Shown one piece after another: positions 1-9,427 of a stretch of 64,000 nucleotides of DNA. Every line of letters starts with the position of its first letter. The stretch's first letter is position 1. The notes below the pieces were generated by a model that had not been told where the DNA came from, ran no database searches, and worked only from the letters and a program-made list of their open reading frames with translations. The DNA comes from Larsenimonas suaedae (GTDB lineage: Bacteria > Pseudomonadota > Gammaproteobacteria > Pseudomonadales > Halomonadaceae): positions 62,001 through 126,000 of the forward strand of contig NZ_JAMLJI010000003.1 of the NCBI RefSeq assembly GCF_023712105.1. The letters run 5' to 3'. Position numbers and translations under genes: made by a program.

Positions 1-181
1 CCAGCCCGACTCGGTTCGGAAAGCGCAGTCCCATGAGTTCGACCGGCGCACCGTCAGATTCGACGCCTGCCAGACGGTGACTCATGTTGAAACGATGCGC
101 CTGATCGAGCATCGACAGGGTCAGACCGTGCGCGACTTCAGGGTCCAGACGAAATAGCCAGGGGCGTGCCAGCGAATACAT
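1..181 (-). CDS. pyrD: Dihydroorotate dehydrogenase (quinone), N-terminal part
   Basis: The first 60 codons of a gene that runs off the left edge. The product begins MYSLARPWLFRLDPEVAHGL and reaches MGLRFPNRVGLA, which matches the N-terminus of class 2 PyrD: the short helical membrane-binding region followed by the start of the barrel. Class 2 PyrD oxidises dihydroorotate to orotate in pyrimidine synthesis and passes electrons to the quinone pool at the inner membrane. The start is the ATG at 181; there is only a weak ribosome binding site before it. The catalytic part lies outside the window, so integrity cannot be judged. Confidence 0.88.
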   Translation of the reverse strand, partial: MYSLARPWLFRLDPEVAHGLTLSMLDQAHRFNMSHRLAGVESDGAPVELMGLRFPNRVGL

Positions 182-272
182 GGCGGGAAACTCTCGGTTC
201 AATGAACGAGCGCTGGAGTATACGGGGCCGAACGCCCGACGTCATCATCGAGCCGGCCCCGGGTACGCCCTG

Positions 273-1298
273 TCAGGACGCGTCTTGTTGACGAATGCGC
301 AAGGTGAAGGAGTTGGTGCCGGAGTGCGCCGAGCCGTACTTCTGACCCTCGACGTGAACGGTATAGACACCGGGCTCGAGACGGGTCGTCAGATCGAAAT
401 CGCCATCGCCCCCGGTGCCGGCATCCTCGGCCACCACGCGACCGTTTTGGTCGAGCAGACGCACCTTGAGGCGGTAAGTGCCACGGTAACCGCCGAACGT
501 GGCGCTTTCGACGTGCACCTGACCGGCCTTGACGACTTCGAACTTGAGCACATCGCCGTTGGTTCGAATCGGCACTTCGCGAACGATGGTGCGCTGCGCG
601 GGCTCTGCCTCGGCATTCGCAGGCTGCGCACCTTCTGACTGAACAGGGGCGCTCGCGCGCTCGCGCTCGACGGAGGCGGCCTCGGGGGCACTTGCTGACG
701 GCGCGCCCGCCTCACCAGAGCGTTCAGACACCGAACTGGAAGACGCCACGGCCGCAGACGAAGCCGCTGTAGCCGCCGGCGCCAGACGCGCGACCCGGTT
801 ACTGTCGGAAAGCCCCTGAGTGCGCCCGTCGTTTGACGCCATGTTGCGGACCCACACCGTGACCGACTGATTGCCATCACGGGCAGGGCTGAAGCGCTGG
901 CCGGTAACCGTGACGGTATATTTACCGGGCGTCAGATGATGCGCGATGTCGAAACCACTCGAGTCATCGGAGCCCTCATCGCGTGCCAGCACATCGCCGT
1001 CTGCGTTCTTGAGCACCGCCGAAATACGGTAGTTGCCGCTTTCACCGGGGAAGCTTTGACTGCTGATTCGGTAGTCTCCGGCCTTGGCAACGTCGAAGTC
1101 GTGATCCACGGGGCGATCGCCCAGAAAGATGGTCTGACTCATGGCGTCACTGGACGGTTTCAAATAGCCCGAGACATCAACCTGACTCGCGGCATGCTCG
1201 GTTCGCTCAAGGGCCGGACTGTCGGCAAACACCGGTGTCGCCGCACTCAATACGCACATGCCGGCGCCCAGCATCCATGGAAAATAACGCACGTTCAT
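273..1298 (-). CDS. Secreted protein with two repeated PPC-like beta domains
   Basis: A 341-residue protein with a signal peptide (about residues 1-25, ending in VFA). Two homologous domains of about 75-100 residues flank a low-complexity Ser/Ala/Glu-rich linker (about residues 170-235). Domain 1 has DFDVAKAGDYRISSQSF and LTPGKYTVTVTGQRF; domain 2 has KFEVVKAGQVHVESATF and LEPGVYTVHVEGQKY, so an internal duplication is plain. The pattern (hydrophobic strands, Gly/Asp turns, a closing PGxYTVxVxGQ strand) resembles bacterial pre-peptidase C-terminal domains, which are beta sandwiches. No catalytic domain is present. A good ribosome binding site (GAGGA) precedes the ATG. The product is probably periplasmic or secreted; the function is unknown. 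Confidence 0.8.
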   Translation of the reverse strand: MNVRYFPWMLGAGMCVLSAATPVFADSPALERTEHAASQVDVSGYLKPSSDAMSQTIFLGDRPVDHDFDVAKAGDYRISSQSFPGESGNYRISAVLKNADGDVLARDEGSDDSSGFDIAHHLTPGKYTVTVTGQRFSPARDGNQSVTVWVRNMASNDGRTQGLSDSNRVARLAPAATAASSAAVASSSSVSERSGEAGAPSASAPEAASVERERASAPVQSEGAQPANAEAEPAQRTIVREVPIRTNGDVLKFEVVKAGQVHVESATFGGYRGTYRLKVRLLDQNGRVVAEDAGTGGDGDFDLTTRLEPGVYTVHVEGQKYGSAHSGTNSFTLRIRQQDAS

Positions 1299-1368
1299 GA
1301 CTTCCTCACTGTTCGGGCCAAAGGGTTGGCGTTTTTATCGTACACCCGCAGATGACGCTGCCGACACC

Positions 1369-2220
1369 TTACTGGCCTCCCCCATCAAGCACAATGGCGT
1401 CGCCCACGTTGATCACATAACCCGCGCCGTGTTCAAGCACAGCATTTTCACCGAAAAAGGCCCCGGTCTGGTCGACGTTGCCCATTGTCGCGAGCGTCTT
1501 GAGTGGCTCCTTTCCAGCAACCACGCCGAGCGCCTGATCGACCGTTGTGATCTTGCAGCGCTTGCACGGCTTGCACAGCCTGAGAACGTACTGGCCGTGG
1601 CAGGCGGCAACGCCGGTCACGCCGTGTTCACTCCAGGCGGCCAGCTCATGACCCTTCAGCACGATGTTGGGCCGAAAGCGGTTCATCGAAAGGGGTGATT
1701 CTACGCCGATGCGCGCGTTGAGTGCCTCGAGCGAGGCCTCGAACGCCACCAGAAAGGGAAAGCCATCGGCAAACCCGGTACGGTGCACTTCGTCGGCTTT
1801 CAAAACATCGGGCTCAACCCGGCGCTGATTGTTCTCAGGCACCCGAATGAGCCTGAGCGCTTCCCCCTTGTGCGCCCCCAGCCGCTCGGTCAGCCAGCGC
1901 CCCACCTCATCGCCCTGGTCGATGCCCGTCACCCGCTCCTTGAAGAGCGTCGCCTCGACCGTTGGGCCATGGGCTGTCGTCGAAAGCTCAAACGTCTCGC
2001 CTCGGGCGTCGGAAAGCACAAGGCACTCACCCACAACGGACGCCGTGAGAGTGGCCATTGCCGGACAGACCCGCTGGGACATGAACTGACCCGACGTCTC
2101 AGTGATGACCATCCAGCGTCGGTCGAGCGCCAACCCCTCCCGGGTAAGCTCGGCCGACTCAAGCGCTACGCCCGCCATCGACTTCACCGGATAGATATAA
2201 AGTGCCGATACCTCCGCCAT
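1369..2220 (-). CDS. ycbX: MOSC domain protein, YcbX type
   Basis: A 283-residue protein with the MOSC N-terminal beta barrel (VSALYIYPVKSMAG at the start) and a C-terminal MOSC domain containing LCKPCKRCKITTVDQ, the conserved Cys region that holds the molybdenum cofactor in this family. YcbX proteins reduce N-hydroxylated bases such as 6-hydroxylaminopurine. The Escherichia coli protein has an extra ferredoxin domain at its C-terminus; this one stops before it, as in pseudomonads, so a separate electron donor is needed. I chose the ATG at 2220 (MAEVSALYIY) because GAGG lies 5 bases before it; the frame is open 19 codons further upstream. Confidence 0.88.
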   Translation of the reverse strand: MAEVSALYIYPVKSMAGVALESAELTREGLALDRRWMVITETSGQFMSQRVCPAMATLTASVVGECLVLSDARGETFELSTTAHGPTVEATLFKERVTGIDQGDEVGRWLTERLGAHKGEALRLIRVPENNQRRVEPDVLKADEVHRTGFADGFPFLVAFEASLEALNARIGVESPLSMNRFRPNIVLKGHELAAWSEHGVTGVAACHGQYVLRLCKPCKRCKITTVDQALGVVAGKEPLKTLATMGNVDQTGAFFGENAVLEHGAGYVINVGDAIVLDGGGQ

Positions 2221-2240
2221 ACCCGCCTCATTTTCCCGTT

Positions 2241-2271
2241 CAATAAAAACGGCGCTCACATGAGCGCCGTT
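2241..2271 (-). terminator. Rho-independent terminator after gdhB
   Basis: An inverted repeat with 11-base arms (2248-2258 and 2261-2271) forms a GC-rich hairpin followed, on the minus strand, by TTTTTATTG. It sits between the end of gdhB and the start of ycbX and should separate the two transcripts. Confidence 0.8.
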
Positions 2272-2331
2272 GTTCACTTCGCATATCGACGCCCAGTATA
2301 CCGGACGCGATTTGCGTTTTGGGCCAGGAGA

Positions 2332-5300
2332 TTACTTGTCTTCGGCCAGCGCCGTCAGCGCGCGAAGCGCCACGGCGAACAGGGCGAAGTTAAGCTGGGT
2401 GCCCGCCTTGACCTCTTCGAGCAGATGGCACCAGCGCTGGACGTGGCGCTGATGACGTTCCATCCAGCACTTCACGCGCTCCTCGACGTTTTCAGGCGCG
2501 TCGTCGGCGCTCAGCACGCTCTTGGTCAGCGTTAGCTGCTGGCGATCCATGTCGTCACGCAGCACTTCGCGGGCCAGAGCTTCCCAGCCATCCTCGACCT
2601 CGAGGTTCTGAACCTGCTCGATCATCCAGGGCAGCTCGAGCCGCTCACCGATGAGGTAGTACGCCCGTGCCACTCGATCGAGGGAGCTGTCGTTCTGGCG
2701 CGAGGCCTCGATGATGCCAAGCCCTGCATAAAGGTGATCGATCGCCGCGATCGTTGACGCCACTTCGTCGGGCAGACCGTTGTCGAGGCAGCGTTCGCGT
2801 TTTTGCTCGAACTGCTCGAGCGCGTCGCCGCGCAGATGATCGCCGACTTCCTGACGCAGCTCCTTGAGCTTCGAGGAAGTGCGCTTGACCACATCCTGCA
2901 CCGGCAAACCGCTGTTGCCGTGCTGGAGGAACCAGCGCGTGGACCGGCGAACCAGTTCCATCAGATCCCGCATGGCGTCGTACTGGATCTCGCTGGAGAC
3001 GTCATAATCGAGCGCTTCGATGCTTTCCCACAGCTCAGGCAGTTCAAAGCCATCGCGCGCCATGACGTAGGCCTTGACCACATCGTCGGCGCCGCTGCTG
3101 GTGCTTTCCATCATCCGACGCACGAAGGCGATGCCCATGTGATCGACCACATCGTTGGCCACCTGTGTCGCCACGATCTCCTTCTTGAGGCGGTGGGCGT
3201 ACATCTGATCCGGATAGCGCTCCTTGAGCGTTGCCGGGAACGCGTTCTCGACGAACGTTTCGATGTAGGGGTCTTCGGCGATGTCGGTCTTGTTGAGTGC
3301 GCTTTTCAGATCGCTTTTGGCGTAGGAGATCAGCACCGACAGCTCCGGATGGGTCAGCCCTTCTTCCTGCGCCGCACGTTCATCGAGCATCTCGTCACTT
3401 GGCAGCCCTTCAAGCTCACGGTCAAGCAGGCCCTCGCGTTCAAGCGCGTGAATAAAGCGCTTGTACGGGGCCAGATTGTCGCGGCTCATCTTGCTGGCAA
3501 GCGACAGCGCCTGGGTCTGGCGGTAGTTGTCCAGAATGACCAGATCCGCGACTTCTTCCGTCATGTTCTCAAGCAGCGAGTTGCGCTGTTTGTCGGTCAT
3601 GTCGCCGGAGGCCACGATGTCATCGAGCAGAATCTTGACGTTGACCTCATGGTCAGAGCAGTTCACACCGCCCGCATTGTCGATGAAATCGGTATTGACG
3701 CGCACACCATGCATGGCAGCTTCACGACGGCCAAGCTGCGTCACGCCGAGGTTGCCCCCTTCACCGATCACGCGACAGCCGAGCTCGTTGCCGTTGACGC
3801 GAAGCGCGTCGTTGGCCTTGTCGCCCACGTCGGCATGCGTTTCCGCGCTGGATTTGATGTAGGTGCCGATGCCGCCGTTCCAGATCAGGTCGATCTGAGC
3901 CTTGAGCAACGCCTTGATCAGCTCCACCGGGGAAAGCCGGTCGGCCTCGATGCCAAAGCGTTCCTTCATTTCTTCGGTAATCGTGATCGACTTGGCGTCA
4001 CGCGAGAACACGCCGCCGCCGTCCGAGATCAGATCGGTGTCATAGTCGTCCCAGCTCGACCGAGCCAGTTCGAACAGGCGCTTGCGCTCCTTGAACGAGG
4101 CGCTGACGTCCGGGTTCGGGTCGATAAAGATGTTGCGGTGGTTGAACGCCGCCACCAGCTCGATCTGCTCGGACAGCAGCATGCCATTGCCGAACACGTC
4201 GCCGGCCATGTCGCCGATGCCAAGCACGCTGAACGGGCTGGACTGGGTGTCATGCCCGAGCTCACGGAAGTGACGCTTGACCGATTCCCATGCGCCACGC
4301 GCGGTGATCGCCATCTTCTTGTGGTCATAGCCATGCTCGCCGCCGGAGGCAAATGCATCGCCCATCCAGAAGCCGTATTCCTCGGAAATCGAGTTGGCGA
4401 TGTCGGAGAACGTGGCTGTGCCCTTGTCCGCCGCGACAACCAGATACGGGTCATCATCGTCATGGCGCACGACCTGCTTGGGTGGCGTGACCTTTTGATC
4501 GACCAGGTTGTCGGTGATGTCGAGCATGCCTCGAATCAGCGTCTTGTAGCAGGCGATGCCTTCCTTCTGGATCGCGTCACGGTCGCCACTGTCGGGCAAT
4601 CGCTTGCAGACGAAGCCACCCTTGGCACCCACCGGCACGATGACCGCATTCTTGACCTGCTGGGCTTTAACAAGACCCAGGATTTCGGTGCGGAAATCCT
4701 CAAAGCGGTCGGACCAGCGCATGCCCCCGCGGGCGACCTTGCCACCGCGCAGGTGAACCCCTTCCATTCGCGGCGAATAGACAAAGATCTCGAACTGCGG
4801 CCGCGGCTTCGGTACATCGGGCAGCTTGCTGGTTTCGAGCTTGAAGGAAATATAATCCTTGGGCTGACCATCGTCGGTGGTCTGATAGAAGTTGGTGCGA
4901 AGCGAGGCCTGAATCAGCTCGACATAGCGCCGGAACAGTCGATCGTCGTTCAGGCTTGCGACGTCGTCGAGCATGCCTTCGATGTCCTCGACCAGCGAGG
5001 CTTCGTCCCGGTCTTCGACTTCAGGGTCAAAACGCACCTGGAACAGGGCCACCAGCTTGCGAGTAATGCCCGGGTAGTTGGTCAAGGTGTTGGCGATGTA
5101 GAGCTGGGACAGCCCGAAGCGCACCTGCTTCAGATAGCGGGCGTACGCACGCAGAAGCGCCACTTCCCGCCAGTTGAGCTCGGCGGCGATGATCAATCGG
5201 TTGAACGGGTCGCTTTCGGCTTCACCGGTCCAGACACGAGTGAACGCATCCTTGAAGGTGTCGCGCATCTTGTGCAGATCGACCGGCGTATCCTTGGGTC

Positions 5301-7173
5301 GTTCGAGATCGAAATCGTGAATCCAATAGGGGTGATCGGTGCGTTCGATGCCGTAGGGTCGCTCGCCCAGCACGCGAAGGCCCATGTCTTCAAGCAGCGG
5401 AAGCACATCCGACAGCGGCACCGGATGCGCCTTGTTGTAAAGCTTCAGGTTGACGCCCTGATTGTCTTCCTCGGCCTGGCGATAGATGCTCATCGCGACC
5501 GGCGCGCCCTCTTCGACTTCACTGATGTAGTTGATGTCGAGCACGGCAGCGCGCGGGCTGAAATCGTCCCGATAGCCCGGCGGGAACGCATCCTGATACA
5601 GGCCCATCATTTCGTTGGCCTGCTCTTCGCCCATACTTTCAACCATGGCGCTGTAGAGCTCGTCTCGCCAGCTGCGCGCCAGGTCGACCACTTTCTTCTC
5701 GAGCTGCTTGAGGTCGTATTCCGCCGGCTCGTCGCCATTGAAGCGCAGCATCAGCTGAATGCGCGCCAGCACCGACTCCGACAGATAGGTATTGAAATCG
5801 CCGAACGAGGCGTCGAGGTGCTCGCACAGCATTTCCTGGATCTTGACGCGAAGGTCGGTCGAGAACACATCACGCGGCACGAACACCAAACAGGAGTAGA
5901 ACTTGCCGAACCGGTCTTCGCGAATGAACAGCCGAACCCGGCGACGCTCGCGGATGCTCAGGATCCCCATGGCCGTCTCGCAGAGTTCGGGCACCGACAT
6001 CTGGAACAGGTCATCGCGCGGGAAGATTTCGAGAATCTGAAGCAGCTGCTTGCCGTTATGGCCCTTGGGATTGACCCCGGCTTCACGCATGACGGTATCG
6101 AGCTTGCGGCGAAGCACCGGAATGTTGCGCGGCGATTCGTTGTAGACCGAAAGCGTATAAAGCCCGAGGAAGCGGTGCTGACCGATCACGCGCCCCTGGT
6201 CGTCGAAGCGCTCGATGGTGATGTAATCGGGATAGGTCGGGCGATGGACCCGGGCATGGAAGGCGCTCTTGGCAAACGAAACCAGCTCCGGAATCAGCAC
6301 GTATTCAGCGCTTCGCTGATCGATGTCCGGGTTCTTCGGTGGCGCTTCGCTGTAATGCGGCTTGTCCAGCGTCAGCACACCGAGCTCAGAGCCCTCAACC
6401 TTTTCAAGGCGGGGCACGTCGTCGTCATCGCGCACCACGTCATAGGCCTCATACCCCAAAAACGTGAAGCGGTCTTCAAGCATCCACTCAAGAAAGGCGC
6501 AGGCTTCATCGGCGTCTTTTTGGTCGATGTCACTCGGGTGTCGATCGCGCGTTTCCTCGATGGCCTTGTACACCTGCTCGCGCATGGCTTCAAAGCCATC
6601 AACGGCGCAGTGCACTTCATCGAGCGCGGCTTCAAGACTTTCCGCCAGATCATCAAGCGTTTCGTTGTTGCTGTGACGATCGATCTCGATGTAGATGACC
6701 GATTCCCGCGACACGCCCTCTTCTGCCTCTTCACGCGTGGCCCGAGTCAGTGACTCAAGCTGGCCATGCGCGTCACGCTCGACATCGAGCACCGAGTTGT
6801 GGATGGCGTGAACAGTGATGTTGCGGTGATTGAGTTCAATACGCACCGAGTCAACCAGAAACGGCATGTCGTGCTGGAGGATTTCGATGACCGTATGAGT
6901 CGATTGCCAGCCATGGCTTTCGAAGTTCGGGTTATAAACTCGAACCTTCGGCGAATTCGGGTCGTTGGCCCGAATGAAATGCCAAAGCGAGACGGTCGCG
7001 CCGTAGATGTCGTCCATACGCCGCTCGGACAGATCGTCGAGCGGCATGGTGGCGTAATAATCCCGAGCGAAGGAGACGACATCCTCGGCCTTATCGGCCG
7101 GGAGTCGTTCCCGAATACGCGACTCGAGATCCTTGAAAAACTCTTCCTTGTCTTTCCCCAGGACATGCTGCAT
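2332..7173 (-). CDS. gdhB: NAD-specific glutamate dehydrogenase, large (180 kDa) class
   Basis: A 1613-residue protein of the L-GDH class. It oxidatively deaminates glutamate to 2-oxoglutarate and ammonium with NAD, feeding amino acid carbon into the citric acid cycle. The N-terminal third carries the regulatory ACT-like region, the catalytic GDH core lies in the middle (RGGKVARGGMRWSDR and VGAKGGFVCKR near residues 820-855), and a long helical C-terminal part follows. The length is normal for this class (about 1600). GAGG lies 6 bases before the ATG. The upstream gap of 123 bases to trmA should hold its promoter; the gene is followed by its own terminator, so it is probably monocistronic. 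No frameshift is visible. Confidence 0.96.
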   Translation of the reverse strand: MQHVLGKDKEEFFKDLESRIRERLPADKAEDVVSFARDYYATMPLDDLSERRMDDIYGATVSLWHFIRANDPNSPKVRVYNPNFESHGWQSTHTVIEILQHDMPFLVDSVRIELNHRNITVHAIHNSVLDVERDAHGQLESLTRATREEAEEGVSRESVIYIEIDRHSNNETLDDLAESLEAALDEVHCAVDGFEAMREQVYKAIEETRDRHPSDIDQKDADEACAFLEWMLEDRFTFLGYEAYDVVRDDDDVPRLEKVEGSELGVLTLDKPHYSEAPPKNPDIDQRSAEYVLIPELVSFAKSAFHARVHRPTYPDYITIERFDDQGRVIGQHRFLGLYTLSVYNESPRNIPVLRRKLDTVMREAGVNPKGHNGKQLLQILEIFPRDDLFQMSVPELCETAMGILSIRERRRVRLFIREDRFGKFYSCLVFVPRDVFSTDLRVKIQEMLCEHLDASFGDFNTYLSESVLARIQLMLRFNGDEPAEYDLKQLEKKVVDLARSWRDELYSAMVESMGEEQANEMMGLYQDAFPPGYRDDFSPRAAVLDINYISEVEEGAPVAMSIYRQAEEDNQGVNLKLYNKAHPVPLSDVLPLLEDMGLRVLGERPYGIERTDHPYWIHDFDLERPKDTPVDLHKMRDTFKDAFTRVWTGEAESDPFNRLIIAAELNWREVALLRAYARYLKQVRFGLSQLYIANTLTNYPGITRKLVALFQVRFDPEVEDRDEASLVEDIEGMLDDVASLNDDRLFRRYVELIQASLRTNFYQTTDDGQPKDYISFKLETSKLPDVPKPRPQFEIFVYSPRMEGVHLRGGKVARGGMRWSDRFEDFRTEILGLVKAQQVKNAVIVPVGAKGGFVCKRLPDSGDRDAIQKEGIACYKTLIRGMLDITDNLVDQKVTPPKQVVRHDDDDPYLVVAADKGTATFSDIANSISEEYGFWMGDAFASGGEHGYDHKKMAITARGAWESVKRHFRELGHDTQSSPFSVLGIGDMAGDVFGNGMLLSEQIELVAAFNHRNIFIDPNPDVSASFKERKRLFELARSSWDDYDTDLISDGGGVFSRDAKSITITEEMKERFGIEADRLSPVELIKALLKAQIDLIWNGGIGTYIKSSAETHADVGDKANDALRVNGNELGCRVIGEGGNLGVTQLGRREAAMHGVRVNTDFIDNAGGVNCSDHEVNVKILLDDIVASGDMTDKQRNSLLENMTEEVADLVILDNYRQTQALSLASKMSRDNLAPYKRFIHALEREGLLDRELEGLPSDEMLDERAAQEEGLTHPELSVLISYAKSDLKSALNKTDIAEDPYIETFVENAFPATLKERYPDQMYAHRLKKEIVATQVANDVVDHMGIAFVRRMMESTSSGADDVVKAYVMARDGFELPELWESIEALDYDVSSEIQYDAMRDLMELVRRSTRWFLQHGNSGLPVQDVVKRTSSKLKELRQEVGDHLRGDALEQFEQKRERCLDNGLPDEVASTIAAIDHLYAGLGIIEASRQNDSSLDRVARAYYLIGERLELPWMIEQVQNLEVEDGWEALAREVLRDDMDRQQLTLTKSVLSADDAPENVEERVKCWMERHQRHVQRWCHLLEEVKAGTQLNFALFAVALRALTALAEDK

Positions 7174-7296
7174 CAGTCACCTCGATAGGGCTTGTGGGTG
7201 CGTGTATCACGCGATGTCCCTCAGCCTAATACAGACCAGCGTCAAGCCCCACCATTGATTCGATTTATCATGACCTATAACAAGGCGACATGGGGT

Positions 7297-8412
7297 CTAG
7301 CGCCGAATCAACAAAACGCCGCATTCGCAGTGATCGGTATAGGGAAACTGATCAAACAGCGCCATCCGCTCGATACGGTGCGTTTTTGAAAGCGCATCGA
7401 GGTTATCGCGCAGGGTGTCGGGATTGCAGGAGATATAAACAATGCGCTCGAATCGGGCGATTTCCTGACAGCTTGCCTCATCAAGACCCGCACGTGGGGG
7501 ATCGACTAACACCGTGGTGAACTGATAGGTGTCCAGCGCCATCTCGCTGACGCGACGCCCGGTCTTCTCACCGGAAAGCGCCTGAGCGAAATCTTCGCTC
7601 GACATGCGTGCCACGTATACGTTCTCACACTCGTTGGCCGCAATATTGACCTGGGCCGAGGCCACCGAGGTGCGCGAAATTTCAGTGCCCAGCACGCGCC
7701 TGAACTTATCGGCAAGCGCAATCGTGAAGTTGCCGTTGCCGCAGTAGAGCTCGACCAGATCACCGTTTGCCTCGGCGCCACGTTCACATGTCGTCACCGA
7801 ACGCGCCCACTCAAGCATGCGCTCACAGATGCGGGCGTTGGGCTGTGTAAAGCTATTCTCGACCTGCTGGTAGTGAAAGGTCTTGCCATCGACGGTGAGG
7901 TGCTCGGTCACATAATCGCGCGTCAGCACCAGGCGCTGCTTCCGCGAGCGCCCGATGATGGCCGCATCGAGGGCTGTTTCGAGCGCGCGGGCCTGCTCTG
8001 TCCAGTCGTCTCCAAGCTTTCGATGATAGACCAGTGTAATCAGCGCCTCGCCGTCGAGCGTGGTCAGGAATTCGACCTGAAACAGCTTGTGCCGCAGAAC
8101 CGGGTTGTCGCGAACGGCGTCGACAAGCTGCGGCATCAGTTCATTGATGCGTCGGCTCGCGACCGGGTATTGGTCCATCCGTACGACCGTCTTGTTGCCA
8201 CGATCAAGCGGGTCGACCTCGAACATGGCGTAATAAAGATCGTCTCCCTCGTGCCACATCCGAAATTCGGCGCGCATCCGGTATTCGGCGTCCGGGGAGG
8301 CAAATACTTCGAGCTCGGGCGGGTCGAACGGCTGGAACAGGGCCTCGATGCGCGCCGCTTTTTCAGCGAGCTGTTGTTCGTAGCGGCCGGGGTCAACTTG
8401 GGGAAGGGGCAC
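7297..8412 (-). CDS. trmA: tRNA (uracil-5-)-methyltransferase
   Basis: A 371-residue SAM-dependent enzyme that makes ribothymidine at position 54 of the T-loop of tRNA (E. coli TrmA is 366). Motifs seen: MRAEFRMWHEG near the N-terminus, the SAM-binding DLVELYCGNGNFTIALA, VLVDPPRAGLD, and ISCNPDTL with the nucleophilic Cys. There is no N-terminal iron-sulphur or TRAM extension, which separates it from RlmD and RumA. The start is GTG at 8412, with GAGG 8 bases upstream. It begins 10 bases after the murI stop codon, so the two are probably co-transcribed. Confidence 0.96.
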   Translation of the reverse strand: MPLPQVDPGRYEQQLAEKAARIEALFQPFDPPELEVFASPDAEYRMRAEFRMWHEGDDLYYAMFEVDPLDRGNKTVVRMDQYPVASRRINELMPQLVDAVRDNPVLRHKLFQVEFLTTLDGEALITLVYHRKLGDDWTEQARALETALDAAIIGRSRKQRLVLTRDYVTEHLTVDGKTFHYQQVENSFTQPNARICERMLEWARSVTTCERGAEANGDLVELYCGNGNFTIALADKFRRVLGTEISRTSVASAQVNIAANECENVYVARMSSEDFAQALSGEKTGRRVSEMALDTYQFTTVLVDPPRAGLDEASCQEIARFERIVYISCNPDTLRDNLDALSKTHRIERMALFDQFPYTDHCECGVLLIRR

Positions 8413-8422
8413 GACAATAACC

Positions 8423-9226
8423 TCAATCGAAAAACATCAAACAGGGTTCAGAAAGCTTTAGAGCGCATGGAGGGCCCAGACCGGACCGACGACAGACGGC
8501 CCTTACGGTCGAGCGCTCGGCATCGGTTGCATACACCGACACTCGTTCAGCGTCACTGCGCGGGCCAGGCGGCAACAACGCCTCGACACGCCGGGCAATC
8601 GCAGCCCCGCTGTCGTACCAGATAATGTGGTCACCCAGAATCAGACGAAGTTGCGGCGTCAACAGCGGGAAATGCGTACAGCCGAGGACAACACCATGTA
8701 GGTCTTCGATGGCCTGCAAGGGCGCGAGCACGGCCTTGAGCGTATACGCAGAAACGGCGTCACCGGCCATGAACGATTCGGCTTCAGACACCAGCGCATC
8801 GCCATTGACCGGATGCACGATCGAGCGGCTTGAAAAACGCTCGATCAGGGTCTGAGTGTAGCGGCGCGACAGTGTGGCAGACGTTGCCAAAAGCGCAAGC
8901 GGTTTCCCGAGCGCCTGCTCGGCCGCGGGTTTGATCGCGGGCACGGTCCCGATTACGGGCACGGAAAGCCGCGCCCTCAGCGCCTCGAGCGCCAAAGTAC
9001 TTGCGGTATTACAGGCAATGATCACCAGCTCGATCCGAAGCTCGGCGCAGGCCGTGCCGACCACCGCCAGAATACGCTCGGTAAGCCAGGCGTCCGGTTT
9101 AGTGCCATAAGGCAGCGCGGCGTTATCGCAAAGATAGTGCCAATGCTGACCCGGCACATGCGCTCGACAGGCCTCCAGCACGGACCACCCACCCATGCCG
9201 GAGTCGAACACTAAGATATTGGCCAT
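8423..9226 (-). CDS. murI: Glutamate racemase
   Basis: A 267-residue cytoplasmic enzyme that converts L-glutamate to D-glutamate for peptidoglycan. The family signatures are all present: VFDSGMGGWSVLE at the N-terminus, the first catalytic Cys in IIACNTAS, and the second in LGCTHFPLL. No cofactor domain is expected. The gene heads a short minus-strand unit with trmA and faces the divergent DsrE-like gene across a 201-base gap that must carry both promoters. The ribosome binding site is poor (GGAG only two bases from the ATG). Confidence 0.95.
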   Translation of the reverse strand: MANILVFDSGMGGWSVLEACRAHVPGQHWHYLCDNAALPYGTKPDAWLTERILAVVGTACAELRIELVIIACNTASTLALEALRARLSVPVIGTVPAIKPAAEQALGKPLALLATSATLSRRYTQTLIERFSSRSIVHPVNGDALVSEAESFMAGDAVSAYTLKAVLAPLQAIEDLHGVVLGCTHFPLLTPQLRLILGDHIIWYDSGAAIARRVEALLPPGPRSDAERVSVYATDAERSTVRAVCRRSGLGPPCALKLSEPCLMFFD

Positions 9227-9427
9227 GCTCCGATCGCGTCACATCAGAAGTTAAAGAAATGCGGGTCTTGACCGCGTACAGGCGGTGAAAGTTCTCGATC
9301 CGCGCTACTATTGTCGCTGCGCTGCACACAACGGCACAAGTACGCCTTTTAAGCAGTGACAAGATAACGCGCCGGCAAGCCCACCGCGCTTGCCGCAAAA
9401 CGACCGTCACGACTACAGGGACAAGGC

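Noticed and set aside
1297-1698. Plus-strand frame across the 3' end of ycbX
   Set aside because: No domain, and it lies opposite the conserved MOSC Cys region; treated as a shadow.
2803-6753. A 1316-codon open frame on the plus strand opposite gdhB
   Set aside because: It is the antisense shadow of a GC-rich gene with strong codon bias. The product has no recognisable domain and there is no ribosome binding site; gdhB on the other strand is certain.
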